Shown here: positions 44,295-53,285 of the stretch, in pieces
Numbering within the stretch: position 1 is the stretch's first letter
Layout of the letters: the number at the start of each line of letters is the position of its first letter
Made by a program: the position numbers and the translations under genes
The notes under the pieces: generated by a model
What the model saw: only the letters and a program-made list of their open reading frames with translations
Database searches by the model: none
What the model was told of the DNA's origin: nothing
Assembly: GCA_047608075.1 (NCBI GenBank)
Contig: JBLKRX010000004.1
Coordinates: forward strand, 62,001 to 126,000
Source: Ferdinandcohnia humi_A
Lineage (GTDB): Bacteria; Bacillota; Bacilli; Bacillales; Bacillaceae_L
Reading direction: 5' to 3'
Length of the DNA stretch: 64,000 nt

Positions 44295-44762
44295 TTATTC
44301 GAAAGATCTAGCAAGATTTGCCATCTCTATAGCAGATACAGCTGATTCCCAACCTTTATTACCTGCTTTAGTGCCGGCTCTTTCAATTGCTTGTTCGATT
44401 GTATCAGTAGTTAAAACTCCGAACATGACAGGTTTACCAGTAGATAGAGCGGTAGACGCTATCCCTTTAGCAACTTCATTACAAACGAAATCATAATGTG
44501 ATGTAGAACCTCTAATAACCGTTCCTAACGCAATAACAGCATCATATTTATTAGATTCCGCCATTTTCTTTGCAATTAATGGAATCTCAAAAGCTCCCGG
44601 TACCCATGCAACTTCGACATTTTCGTCTTCTACACCATGTCTTTTTAAAGCATCTAAGGAACCACTTAATAGTCGATTCGTAATAAATTCATTAAATCTT
44701 GCAACCACTATCCCTATTTTCAGACCTGTACCTACTAAGTGTCCTTCATAAATCTTATTCAT
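44295..44762 (-). CDS. ribH: 6,7-dimethyl-8-ribityllumazine synthase
   Basis: A 155-residue enzyme joining 5-amino-6-ribitylaminouracil with 3,4-dihydroxybutanone phosphate. VARFNEFIT, WVPGAFEIP and IRGSTSHYD are the conserved blocks, with the catalytic His in the last. It is the last core gene of ribD-E-BA-H. Confidence 0.97.
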   Translation of the reverse strand: MNKIYEGHLVGTGLKIGIVVARFNEFITNRLLSGSLDALKRHGVEDENVEVAWVPGAFEIPLIAKKMAESNKYDAVIALGTVIRGSTSHYDFVCNEVAKGIASTALSTGKPVMFGVLTTDTIEQAIERAGTKAGNKGWESAVSAIEMANLARSFE

Positions 44763-44799
44763 AAATATCCTCCTTTGTTATCAGCAAACTTCTCTATTT

Positions 44800-45987
44800 T
44801 TAAAAATGTAGCATATGGCCTTGTTTTTCATGATGGGCAATTTGATATTTTTCCTTATTTGTGTTTATTTGTAGTGGAACTCGTTCGACCACTTCGAGTT
44901 CATACCCTTCAAGCCCAGCTATTTTTCGAGGGTTATTCGTAAGAAGCTTCATTTTTGAAACCCCTATATCCTTTAGGATCTGAGCTCCTATACCGTAATC
45001 ACGTAAATCAGGTAAGAATCCTACCTTCTCTGTTGCTTCTACTGCGTTGTAGCCTTCTTCCTGAAGCTTGTATGCTCTCATTTTATTGATTAATCCGATT
45101 CCTTTCCCATCTTGCCGCATATACAATAAAATACCAGAACGTTCATTTTCAATTTGGCTTAACGCGGCATGTAATTTAGGGCCACAGTCACATCGAAGGG
45201 AACCAAAAACATCTCCAGTTAAACATTCAGAATGAACTCTAACTAAGGTAGGCACTGAATCACGGATTTCACCTTTAATTAAGGCAATATGCTCCTTACC
45301 ATCTATAATATTCGAATAACCAACTGCTCGGAATTCTCCAAATTCTGTAGGAAGGTTTACCTCGACCTCCCGCTTTACGAGTTTTTCCTTTCGATTTCGA
45401 TAACGTATTAAATCCTCAATCGTAATCATTTTTAATGAAAACTCATCTGCAATCTTTCGCAATTCAGGAACTCGTGCCATTGTTCCATCCTCATTGATGA
45501 TTTCACAAATCACTCCGGCAGGTTCTGCCTGGCAAAGTCGGGCTAAATCAACTGCAGCTTCTGTATGCCCTGCTCTGCGTAACACTCCACCATCTTTTGC
45601 AACTAATGGAAATACATGACCTGGTCTTTTAAAATCAGTTGCTTTAGTTTCTGGATTCAATAATTCCAATATAGTTGTAGATCGTTCAAAAGCACTTATA
45701 CCAGTTGTTGTTGTTTTATGGTCTATACTTACAGTAAAGGCTGTCCCATGGGGATCAGTATTATGATTTACCATTGGAGAAAGATTTAGTTTTTTTGCTA
45801 ATTGTTCGGTGATTGGAACACAGACAAGTCCTCGACCATGGGTAATCATAAAATTAATGACCTCTGGTGTAGCACGCTCTGCTAACGATACAAAATCACC
45901 CTCATTTTCCCGGTCCTCATCATCACAAACAATTATTACTTTCCCTTCCATTAAATCGCTAATAGCCTCTTCAATCGGATCAAACAT
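44800..45987 (-). CDS. ribBA: Bifunctional RibBA: DHBP synthase and GTP cyclohydrolase II
   Basis: A 395-residue fusion. The N-terminal half is 3,4-dihydroxybutanone phosphate synthase (DDEDRENEGDF). The C-terminal half is GTP cyclohydrolase II with zinc-binding cysteines in ECLTGDVFGSLRCDCGP. The two supply both starting branches of riboflavin. I start it at ATG 45987; GTG/ATG codons three earlier are possible. Confidence 0.96.
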   Translation of the reverse strand: MFDPIEEAISDLMEGKVIIVCDDEDRENEGDFVSLAERATPEVINFMITHGRGLVCVPITEQLAKKLNLSPMVNHNTDPHGTAFTVSIDHKTTTTGISAFERSTTILELLNPETKATDFKRPGHVFPLVAKDGGVLRRAGHTEAAVDLARLCQAEPAGVICEIINEDGTMARVPELRKIADEFSLKMITIEDLIRYRNRKEKLVKREVEVNLPTEFGEFRAVGYSNIIDGKEHIALIKGEIRDSVPTLVRVHSECLTGDVFGSLRCDCGPKLHAALSQIENERSGILLYMRQDGKGIGLINKMRAYKLQEEGYNAVEATEKVGFLPDLRDYGIGAQILKDIGVSKMKLLTNNPRKIAGLEGYELEVVERVPLQINTNKEKYQIAHHEKQGHMLHF

Positions 45988-46017
45988 GACTATCATCCCC
46001 TTTTTTTATAATCTGCC

Positions 46018-46674
46018 TTACATAAAGCCGTGTTTTTCCAGAAAACCTGCTGTTATGGATGATTTTTTTGTACCTGTACTCTCAGATGAATGTTGTATAA
46101 AATGACTCACGTATTTTCCGAGCATATCACATTCAATATTGACAATATCTCCTGTCCCTTTTTCACTTAAAATTGTTTCTGATAACGTATGAGGAATTAG
46201 TGATATTGTAAAAGTATTATTTGTAAGACCAAAAACGGTTAAGCTTGTTCCGTCTACTGCAATTGAACCCTTCATGATTATGTAGTGACGAAGTTCTTCT
46301 GGAATTTCTATCTCGTAATAAACAGCATTGCTTTGACGATTTTTTCTAACTATTTTCCCGATACCGTCTACATGTCCCGAAATAAAGTGTCCCCCAAAAC
46401 GACCATTGGCTGCCATTGCACGTTCAAGGTTTACTGGATGATTTTGTTGTAACGTTCGCAATGATGTAGACTTAACCGTCTCCGGCATGACATCTACCGT
46501 AAACCCTTCAGATGTAAATGATGTAACTGTTAAACAGACACCGTTAACGGCAATGCTGTCACCAAGATTTACATCCTTCATTATTTGCCGAGCACTTATA
46601 GCCATAACAATCGAATCCTTGGATCCATTTATTGCTTTAATCTTCCCTATCTCTTCTACAATTCCTGTAAACAT
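46018..46674 (-). CDS. ribE: Riboflavin synthase, alpha chain
   Basis: A 218-residue enzyme of two lumazine-binding repeats (start MFTGIVEEIGKI, second start FISGHVDGIGKI). Dismutates two lumazine molecules to riboflavin. The gap to ribD is 13 bases. Confidence 0.96.
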   Translation of the reverse strand: MFTGIVEEIGKIKAINGSKDSIVMAISARQIMKDVNLGDSIAVNGVCLTVTSFTSEGFTVDVMPETVKSTSLRTLQQNHPVNLERAMAANGRFGGHFISGHVDGIGKIVRKNRQSNAVYYEIEIPEELRHYIIMKGSIAVDGTSLTVFGLTNNTFTISLIPHTLSETILSEKGTGDIVNIECDMLGKYVSHFIQHSSESTGTKKSSITAGFLEKHGFM

Positions 46675-46687
46675 TCTTTCACCCCGC

Positions 46688-47776
46688 TCAAATAGGTTCA
46701 GATACGATTTTCACATCATCTCCAAGCTGTTCCACGGACTTGATAACGACTTGTAACGCCTCACCAAGTGTCTCAATTCCAGAACCACCAATTGAGGTTG
46801 GAGCTAGCTTTCCACCTATTAGTTTAGGTGCAATGTATGTTATAACTTGATTAATTGCCTTTTCTTTCAAGAAGCTCCCATTAATTTCAGCGCCGCCTTC
46901 AACAAATAAGGATGCTATCCCTTCTTGACCTAAAAGAGTTAGAACACTATTAACAGACAAAGTCTGTTCATTTAGTTGAAGGACCCTAACACCTGGTTTA
47001 TCTTGAAAATCATTTAGTTTTTCTCGATTTACTTGATTACCAACGATAATCCAGGTTGGAGCATTGCCGTCGTTAACAACTTTGGCTTCCAGCGGGGTTC
47101 GTAAAGACGTATCCAAAATAATTCTGATTGGATTTTTACCGGTACCATCCGGCAATCTCGTAGTTAAACTAGGGTCATCTGCTAGTACCGTATTAACCCC
47201 CACTAAAATGCCATCATGAATACTTCGGTACAAATGAACATCTAGTCTTGCGGCATCCCCAGTTATCCACTTACTCTCACCAGTTACGGTCGCTATTTTT
47301 CCATCAAGGGTTGTTGCTGATTTGAGTGTGACATAAGGAATTTTCTTATCAAGATAGTGATAAAAAACGGGGTTGAGCGCATCAGCCGAAGCTTTACATA
47401 TTCCTACTTCAACTTCAATTCCTGCTTCACGTAACTTTTTAATACCTTTACCTGCAACTAGCGGATTTGGATCAGTTGTTGCAACGACTACACGTTTTAC
47501 TTTGTTTTTTATAAGTAAATCAGCACATGGTGGTGTTTTTCCATGATGGCTACATGGTTCAAGTGTGACATAAATCGTTGCATTCTCTGCTTTTTCTCTA
47601 GCCATATGTATTGCATAAACCTCTGCATGTGCTTCACCAGCTTTTAAATGAGCCCCAATGCCAACAACTCGGCCGTCTTTTACAACAACCGCACCAACTA
47701 CAGGATTAGGATTTGTTTGTCCTAGCCCAGCTTTCGCAACATTAATGGCAAGATTCATATAATCTTGGTCTCTCAT
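46688..47776 (-). CDS. ribD: Bifunctional deaminase/reductase RibD
   Basis: A 362-residue protein. The N-terminal deaminase has GEAHAEVYAI and EPCSHHGKTPPC zinc motifs; the C-terminal reductase has NADPH and substrate parts such as LFVEGGAEINGSFL. It catalyses the second and third steps of riboflavin synthesis. I use ATG 47776 with GGAG seven bases before it. It is first in the operon after the FMN riboswitch. Confidence 0.96.
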   Translation of the reverse strand: MRDQDYMNLAINVAKAGLGQTNPNPVVGAVVVKDGRVVGIGAHLKAGEAHAEVYAIHMAREKAENATIYVTLEPCSHHGKTPPCADLLIKNKVKRVVVATTDPNPLVAGKGIKKLREAGIEVEVGICKASADALNPVFYHYLDKKIPYVTLKSATTLDGKIATVTGESKWITGDAARLDVHLYRSIHDGILVGVNTVLADDPSLTTRLPDGTGKNPIRIILDTSLRTPLEAKVVNDGNAPTWIIVGNQVNREKLNDFQDKPGVRVLQLNEQTLSVNSVLTLLGQEGIASLFVEGGAEINGSFLKEKAINQVITYIAPKLIGGKLAPTSIGGSGIETLGEALQVVIKSVEQLGDDVKIVSEPI

Positions 47777-47851
47777 ACTCACACTCCTTTTTTAAATGTA
47801 CTATTCCTTTCTTATTAACAACCTGAAGGACTTCTATTGATTCAAGGAAAT

Positions 47852-47895
47852 AGAAAAAAAAGACCCTGGAAAACATACGAGTCCCAGGGTCTTTC
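47852..47895 (-). terminator. Riboswitch-controlled attenuator terminator before ribD
   Basis: Arms AGACCCTGG and CCAGGGTCT, followed on the minus strand by eight T residues. It lies between the FMN aptamer and ribD, so it should be used when FMN is bound. Confidence 0.92.
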
Positions 47896-47976
47896 GTGCA
47901 CAGAAAAGTAGTGGATATATTATTGCCCATACCAAATAAACGGTAAGTTAAGCATTTTTTTACATACCATTACTTA

Positions 47977-48120
47977 CATCCTTCTCCCATCCAGACTATA
48001 CTGTCGGCCTCGGATTCTCACCAAGTCCACCATTTTAGAAAAAAATTGTCTAAAATGGGTCACGGGCTTAGAAACAATGTTTCATCACCGCCGGTTAGGA
48101 ATTTCACCTGACCCCGAAGG
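47977..48120 (-). ncRNA. FMN riboswitch (RFN element)
   Basis: On the minus strand the conserved parts occur in order: GGGGTCAGGTGAAATTCC, AACCGGCGGT, AAGCCCGTGA, GGTGAGAATCC and GGCCGACAGTATAGTCTGG-ATGGGAGAAG. This is a complete RFN aptamer. Confidence 0.97.
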
Positions 48121-48125
48121 AAAAT

Positions 48126-48154
48126 ATTATATAGCGATTTACAATAGTATACAA
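48126..48154 (-). promoter_or_regulatory. Sigma-A promoter of the rib operon
   Basis: On the minus strand TTGTAT is followed after 17 bases by TATAAT, directly 5' of the FMN aptamer. Confidence 0.75.
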
Positions 48155-48245
48155 AATGTACTATTATTTTGTCGAGTTTACTGCTTATCATACTAGTTTT
48201 ATAAAGAATTACAAATAAAATAATAGTATTTCCAGTCCTAATGTA

Positions 48246-48335
48246 TTAATGAACGATAAATGTCCAATAGATAATTCCCCACCCAATCGCAAGTACTCCT
48301 AAAATGCCAAATAAGGCCCAATTTTTTTTACTCAT
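48246..48335 (-). CDS. 29-residue single-helix membrane peptide
   Basis: MSKKNWALFGILGVLAIGW and then IIYWTFIVH form one transmembrane helix after a basic start. AGAGGTGAT precedes the ATG at a normal spacing. It lies between ppiB and the rib riboswitch. Function unknown. Confidence 0.65.
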   Translation of the reverse strand: MSKKNWALFGILGVLAIGWGIIYWTFIVH

Positions 48336-48361
48336 GCTAGATCACCTCTTGCTCATTTAAG

Positions 48362-48397
48362 ACAAAAAGACACAACAAGAATATCCTGTTGTGTCCA
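48362..48397 (-). terminator. Intrinsic terminator after ppiB
   Basis: Arms GACACAACA and TGTTGTGTC, loop GGATATTCT-like, then five T residues on the minus strand. Confidence 0.9.
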
Positions 48398-48403
48398 TTA
48401 TTT

Positions 48404-48680
48404 TTACTCTTCCCAAACCTTAACTTCTTTCATTACATCGCCTTGGCGAATACGATATACAGAATCCAGTCCCTCAATAACTTGACCAAAAACAGTATGT
48501 ACACCATCTAAGTGAGGTTGCGGCTCATGTACGATAAAAAATTGGCTTCCACCAGTATCTTTTCCTGCATGTGCCATTGATAATGCACCTGCTATGTGTT
48601 TATGTGGATTGCCTTCTGTTTCACATTTAATAGTGTAGCCAGGGCCACCTGTCCCATTTCCTCTTGGGCAACCACCCCGA
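48404..48680 (-). pseudogene. ppiB: ppiB (peptidyl-prolyl isomerase) interrupted by the prophage
   Basis: The visible part encodes the C-terminal two-thirds of a cyclophilin, from GGCPRGNGTGGPGY to KVWEE, including GALSMAHAGKDTGGSQFFI and HLDGVHTVFG. B. subtilis PpiB is about 143 residues and starts with MKTGYFLLEDG-type sequence that is absent. At 48677-48680 the reading departs from PpiB (VRGGC instead of QGGC) and a stop follows upstream at about 48733, with no start codon between. So the 5' third has been separated, presumably at the far end of the prophage. Confidence 0.9.
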
Positions 48681-48720
48681 ACATAATTAACTACAAAACA
48701 GTTCCCTAGAAGCGATTGAA
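48660..48720. other. Left prophage attachment junction (candidate attL/attR)
   Basis: The ppiB-like sequence ends at 48677-48680. The next bases, ACATAATTAACTACAAAAC, are phage-like. A 14-base match AATTAACTACAAAA recurs at 50602-50615 next to int. The exact core cannot be fixed without the other junction. Confidence 0.6.
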
Positions 48721-48961
48721 TTTCGTAACTTATTCATGTTGGTTTTAGATTAGTAAAGCTACAACTTACAAAAAACTTCATCATTAGAAACTTGCTTGAA
48801 GCCCAATTACTCGACTTCCCTTTTCGTTTAGAACTAATGTTCCTTACGAGAATTATTATATTACGCAATCCCATAATCCGCAATACTTTTTCCACCTAGA
48901 AAATGGGATTTTTTTATAGTCAAACCTACGTTCAAATTTAATTCTAAAAAGAGAAGAAAGC
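48700..48961. other. Noncoding left end of prophage
   Basis: No gene is seen between the junction and the integrase stop. The stretch is AT-rich with weak inverted repeats. It must contain the phage half of the attachment site, as int normally lies beside attP. Confidence 0.5.
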
Positions 48962-50530
48962 CTACGCAGAATTGACTTTCTTCATTAACTTGCTGATTAT
49001 ATCAACTTTATAGACAATCTCAATATCATTTCCTCTTAGTCTAACGACTTCCAAGAAATCAAGAAACGTCTTTCGAAGCTCCTGCTTATCTTCGAGCAAG
49101 TTACGCTTCTCAAAGAACTCGTCAATGAGCTGTCTTAACTCTTCTGTGTTTTCCTTTTCGTTCTCCGACGTTTGCAATTCTTCCTCGATTTGCTTCTTCT
49201 CTTCACGAAGTCGAGTTCCATCTTCCTTGAGTCTCTGAACGATATAGTTATATTGTTCCTCCGCGAAGTTATCTCGTTGGAAGTATATTTCAGCAGAATC
49301 CTTATTGACTCGTTCGAGCTTCTTCGTTACTTCAACGAGTCTCTTCTTTAATCGAGCAGTATCAACGTCAACTGTCTCGTATTGTTCCCAAAACTCGTTA
49401 TCGTTACGTAAGTCAAAAAGACGCTCTTTGAGATTGAGATATACGAGTTCTTCCATTACATCAGCATTGACATTATGTTGGTCGCACGTATTGTATTTTC
49501 TTCTCGTATTACACTCATAATAACGATAGAGTTTAATTGTCCCACAACGAGGCATATGTCGACTGTGAGTAATCATGTTCACTCCGCATTTATCGCATTT
49601 GATAATCCCTGCGAGTGGGTGTTTAGCATTAGGAGGTCGACGATTCGGTTTTCTCTTCTCAATCTTCCTGTTTGCTTTTTCCCATAATTCTTTCGGAATT
49701 ATCGCTTCATGGGATCCCTCAACGATTACCCAATCTTTTTCGTCGTTTGCAACGACTTTCCGCTTTTTCTTGCCAGGCTCGTCTGAATCATAGTCACGTA
49801 CATATGAATAAGATTCTTTGTTAAAGACAATCGCTCCTGTATATGTACGGTTTTTAATGATTCTATGAATGTCTCTTGGAGACCAAAGACTTCCGTCTTT
49901 TCTTAATAGACCTTGCTCGTTCAATTCACGAGAGATAATCTGTCCGCCTTTATCTTCATGAATATACATATGAAAAATCTTTTCAACAATATGTCGACGT
50001 GAATCATCAACAACTAGACGCTTGTTAATTACGTTATATCCGTCTGGTGCGGGTCCGCCCGTCCAGTTACCTTTTTTCGCAAGCTCTTTCATGCCTAGAC
50101 GAACACGAACTGCTGTTTTTTCTGCTTCATATTCCGCGACAGCAGAATGAATCGTAAACATAAAGTTTGAGTCATCATTCTTCGAGTCATAGTTCTCTTC
50201 GAGAGAAATTACTCTTAACCCTTTTGACTTCAATCTGTCTAAAATATCAAGAGACTCTTGAACGTCACGAGCAAATCGAGAAATTCCTTTGAACATTACG
50301 ATTTGGATATTGCCACTTTCTGCGTCGTCAAGTAAGCGTTTCATAGCAGGTCGCTTCCATATTGTACTTTTAGTCGCTGAAACGCCCTCATCTTCATAGA
50401 TGAATTCGTCTCGAACTACCCAATTTTCTCCACGAACCTTAGCGAACTCTTTCAGCAAATTGACTTGGTGTTCAATAGAGTCTCCTTGCTTATCAGTTGA
50501 AACTCTTGCGTATATTCCACAAGTAAGCAT
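48962..50530 (-). CDS. int: Large serine recombinase (phage integrase)
   Basis: A 522-residue large serine integrase. The N-terminal catalytic domain has the nucleophile Ser11 in YARVSTDKQG and the conserved FKGISRFARD. A recombinase domain (about 150-280) follows, then a zinc ribbon with CDKCG and a further Cys pair (CNTRR, TCDQH), and a C-terminal coiled coil (about 370-490). It should integrate the phage at a ppiB-type attB; excision would need a directionality factor, not identified. Starts with ATG 50530. Confidence 0.95.
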   Translation of the reverse strand: MLTCGIYARVSTDKQGDSIEHQVNLLKEFAKVRGENWVVRDEFIYEDEGVSATKSTIWKRPAMKRLLDDAESGNIQIVMFKGISRFARDVQESLDILDRLKSKGLRVISLEENYDSKNDDSNFMFTIHSAVAEYEAEKTAVRVRLGMKELAKKGNWTGGPAPDGYNVINKRLVVDDSRRHIVEKIFHMYIHEDKGGQIISRELNEQGLLRKDGSLWSPRDIHRIIKNRTYTGAIVFNKESYSYVRDYDSDEPGKKKRKVVANDEKDWVIVEGSHEAIIPKELWEKANRKIEKRKPNRRPPNAKHPLAGIIKCDKCGVNMITHSRHMPRCGTIKLYRYYECNTRRKYNTCDQHNVNADVMEELVYLNLKERLFDLRNDNEFWEQYETVDVDTARLKKRLVEVTKKLERVNKDSAEIYFQRDNFAEEQYNYIVQRLKEDGTRLREEKKQIEEELQTSENEKENTEELRQLIDEFFEKRNLLEDKQELRKTFLDFLEVVRLRGNDIEIVYKVDIISKLMKKVNSA

Positions 50531-50574
50531 GAATCTCCCCTTCCTTCGGTAAAACTTTACAACAGTAATTTAGC

Positions 50575-50620
50575 ACTACCGTTCGGGGATTTCAAGGCTT
50601 AAATTAACTACAAAATGTTA
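50575..50620. repeat. Repeat upstream of int matching the junction
   Basis: GTTCGGGG at 50581-50588 is an inverted copy of CCCCGAAC at the junction (48675-48682), and AATTAACTACAAAA at 50602-50615 is a direct copy of 48685-48698. The layout suggests a second recombinase site or regulatory site. Confidence 0.5.
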
Positions 50621-50624
50621 TAAA

Positions 50625-50825
50625 TTAGCTGACCTTGTTTGTGTCAGCAAAATAAGTTTCTATACATTTTCTTTTTACAACTGTTCGCCCTTTTCTCCTG
50701 TTTATGTAGTCAGCTACCGATTCGTGTAAAACTTCAAATGTATCGCGAGTTCCGTTGACTTCTTTAACATTGAATTTTTTGCGAAGTTGTTCTAATCTTT
50801 GCTTTTCTTCAGTAGATAACCCCAT
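50625..50825 (-). CDS. Small phage protein of unknown function
   Basis: A 66-residue basic, helical soluble protein (MGLSTEEKQRLEQLRKKF to ADTNKVS). I use the ATG at 50825, although GGAG lies rather far (14 bases) upstream and a GTG one codon earlier is possible. It lies between primase and int; it could be a regulator or excision factor, but no motif supports this. Confidence 0.55.
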   Translation of the reverse strand: MGLSTEEKQRLEQLRKKFNVKEVNGTRDTFEVLHESVADYINRRKGRTVVKRKCIETYFADTNKVS

Positions 50826-51049
50826 CACCGCTACTAATTCTCCTCTCATAAATCGTTCTATCTGTTTGAGTTATAAAAGAAAAATCAGCGTTATAGCGAC
50901 TAAATAGGAAAAGCGAAAAGAATCGTCTTTACCAGCATTTTTAGAGCTTGAATCCTTGTTGGTACTAGCGGAAACGATACCCAATATTTATTATACTGAT
51001 TCCGCTTTTCTTGGCTAGTAGTCAAATTAAATGGATTTTCGACATTTTT

Positions 51050-52009
51050 CTACACACTTGAGAAATTCAGCCCGATTGAACGAGTTTTATCAACGATACT
51101 CATTATCTCGTCGCTTGACAAGTCGTTCACGTCTTTTGCATATTCAGGCAAGATGATTTCTTCTAGCTCAAGAAGTCCGTTTAATTCTTGTATAATGCTT
51201 TTCGCTATCTTTTTCCCTGCTTTATCATTGTCCGTCGCTATAACGACTGTCTCTATTGGAGATTGAAGGATTAGTTCACGTTGTCTTTTCGTTAAGTTCG
51301 CTCCTCCCAATGCTATTGCAGGGATCTGATTTTGCCATAACGTAATACAATCAATCTCACTCTCTACAACAAAGACTCGTTTACTATTCGTTTTATAAAC
51401 GATATGCAATCCGTATAAGTGTTTTTTTATTGGCTGTCCTCCTGCATAGTACCAAAAGCGTTTATCTTTCACGCTTCGAAACTTGATATTGATAAGACTT
51501 CCGTTCTTGTCAAACCAAGGGAATGTTATCGCTCTCGATTGCTTGCAATATCCAACGCGGAACGCTCGTTGATAACGCTCTTCGATTCCTCGCTCTTTTC
51601 CTAAATAGGAATGACGAAATAGATAAGGCTTCAGAACGTCGCTATTTAATGGTAGGAACTTTTTCTCCTCTTCGAGAGATAGATTCAAATTAAGCTCCAA
51701 TTCATCAACATTCTTGAAATCAAGAGAGCGATATTCAACGAGCAAATAGTCCTCTGTTTCCTCGTAAGTTTCATTTCGTAACCACGCAAGGAGCTTCACG
51801 AAGTTTCCTTTTCTCCATTCCTCGTCGTCACTTCCGCTATCTATCCAAACTCCATTGTCTAAACGAACAGCAAAAGAAGGGTGACGCTCATTCCTAAAAG
51901 GAGAGCAAGCGAGAAATTTCTCGCCTGCGAATCGTGCTCTATTCCAATCGTACTTATTAAGCTCTCTCGCAACATCAACGTCGACTTCATATCCTCGAAT
52001 CGTAATCAA
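51050..52009 (-). CDS. Phage DNA primase (DnaG-like, TOPRIM), degenerate zinc finger
   Basis: A 319-residue primase. The C-terminal TOPRIM domain is clear: VFVVESEIDCITLWQN, ALGGANLT and VVIATDNDKAGKKIA. The N-terminal CHC2-like region reads FLACSPFRNERHPSFAV and then GNFVKLL, but lacks the second Cys pair of the usual CHC2 zinc ribbon. Start is a TTG at 52009 after AAGGAG, which overlaps the DnaB stop. It is part of the replication module. Confidence 0.88.
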   Translation of the reverse strand: MITIRGYEVDVDVARELNKYDWNRARFAGEKFLACSPFRNERHPSFAVRLDNGVWIDSGSDDEEWRKGNFVKLLAWLRNETYEETEDYLLVEYRSLDFKNVDELELNLNLSLEEEKKFLPLNSDVLKPYLFRHSYLGKERGIEERYQRAFRVGYCKQSRAITFPWFDKNGSLINIKFRSVKDKRFWYYAGGQPIKKHLYGLHIVYKTNSKRVFVVESEIDCITLWQNQIPAIALGGANLTKRQRELILQSPIETVVIATDNDKAGKKIAKSIIQELNGLLELEEIILPEYAKDVNDLSSDEIMSIVDKTRSIGLNFSSV

Positions 52010-52022
52010 CGCTTCTCACTCC

Positions 52023-53285
52023 TTAGAACAAGTCTGTCGGGTCAGTCTCGCGAATATAACCCAAGTTGAAGTCTGTAACTAACTCAACGACTTTCCCCAC
52101 GTTAGGCTCACGAGCTTTCTCGATAGAAATCTTTCCTATTCCGTCGCAAGCGTCAAACGTAAGAGCGGTGGCAGCGTCTTGAATAACTGCGACTGTCTCG
52201 GAATAGTCCGTCAATTTAGGAGGTTTAACGATACGAGTACCATCTTCATTTTCTTCTCGATTATCTCGCTCACTTGAGCCAGGAGTTTGATGAACGACGA
52301 GTCCTGCTACTTCGTATCTACCGAAGATTTGACGTAAACGACGAGAAGTGAACGTCATAGCGTCTCGCATACCTTTTCCGCTTTTGTGAATCATTAAGTT
52401 GAATCCATCAATGATAACCATTTTGATATTTGAGTGCATTTGTAAATCTGCTTCAATTACATCAAGCGAAAGTCCGTCGGGTAAATCCTCCATTGTTTTA
52501 ATAATGTAAGGAGCATTTTCTTTTTCCTGCGAGAACTGCTTCAAATAATCGTAGTAACGATTCTCGTCTTGAAGGACTCCTCGACGTAGATTTACGTTGT
52601 TAAAGTGTCCGTTCAACGTATCAAGACGGAATGATTGCTGTCTCTTAGAAAGCTCTGGCGAATAGTGAAGAACTCCGAAGCTATTTTGCCAAGCTGTAAG
52701 TCCGATTTGAGAAGCAACCCAACTTTTACCGCGATTCGTGAACGCCATTAGTAAGATATAGTCGCCTACTTCGAATCCTCCTCCTAGAGCGTCAGTCAAC
52801 GAAGGATAAGGAGTAGGGATATATTGATAAGTTCGCTTTTCCTTCGAGTCTCTGTACCATTGGAGACGTTCTTCTCCGTTCGTCGCAAAGTTTGTCCCCA
52901 GCTCAAACCTTACAGACGTTGTATTCTCGATTTTATTCGTCTCTTCTTTTAACCATTGAATGAACTTATCACCGCTTAGTTCTTTGAACTTCTTTCCTGC
53001 TTGATTCTGAAGTAAGTCAAACGCTTGGCGACGAGCTGTTCTTGCTTTGATTCGAGAACAAAGATATTTGAAACTGTCTTGAACTTCAGGCTGATAATCG
53101 AAGTTCTCGAACTTAGCGACAACAGTTCGATAGTCGGGAGTTTTTTGATTCTCTTTCACGTATTCACGTATGAACACGTAAACTTCACTCAACGTCTCAA
53201 AGTCTGTAATATCTACATTGAATCTATGAAGAATATAGAAGTTATTCTCGTCAATTACTTTCGATAAGAGTTGAGCTTCCAACAT
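52023..53285 (-). CDS. Phage replicative helicase (DnaB family)
   Basis: A 420-residue RecA-fold helicase. The Walker A-like AFTNRGKSW is within residues of about 165-185, Walker B is MVIIDGFNLM, and an N-terminal DnaB_N-like segment precedes it. It should unwind the phage fork. The start ATG overlaps the loader stop (TAATG). Confidence 0.92.
   Translation of the reverse strand: MLEAQLLSKVIDENNFYILHRFNVDITDFETLSEVYVFIREYVKENQKTPDYRTVVAKFENFDYQPEVQDSFKYLCSRIKARTARRQAFDLLQNQAGKKFKELSGDKFIQWLKEETNKIENTTSVRFELGTNFATNGEERLQWYRDSKEKRTYQYIPTPYPSLTDALGGGFEVGDYILLMAFTNRGKSWVASQIGLTAWQNSFGVLHYSPELSKRQQSFRLDTLNGHFNNVNLRRGVLQDENRYYDYLKQFSQEKENAPYIIKTMEDLPDGLSLDVIEADLQMHSNIKMVIIDGFNLMIHKSGKGMRDAMTFTSRRLRQIFGRYEVAGLVVHQTPGSSERDNREENEDGTRIVKPPKLTDYSETVAVIQDAATALTFDACDGIGKISIEKAREPNVGKVVELVTDFNLGYIRETDPTDLF

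Noticed and set aside
48699..50615. The int gene as an independent mobile cassette bounded by the 14-base direct repeats
   Set aside because: The sequence to the right of the second repeat is phage, not ppiB, so the repeats do not bound an insertion in ppiB.
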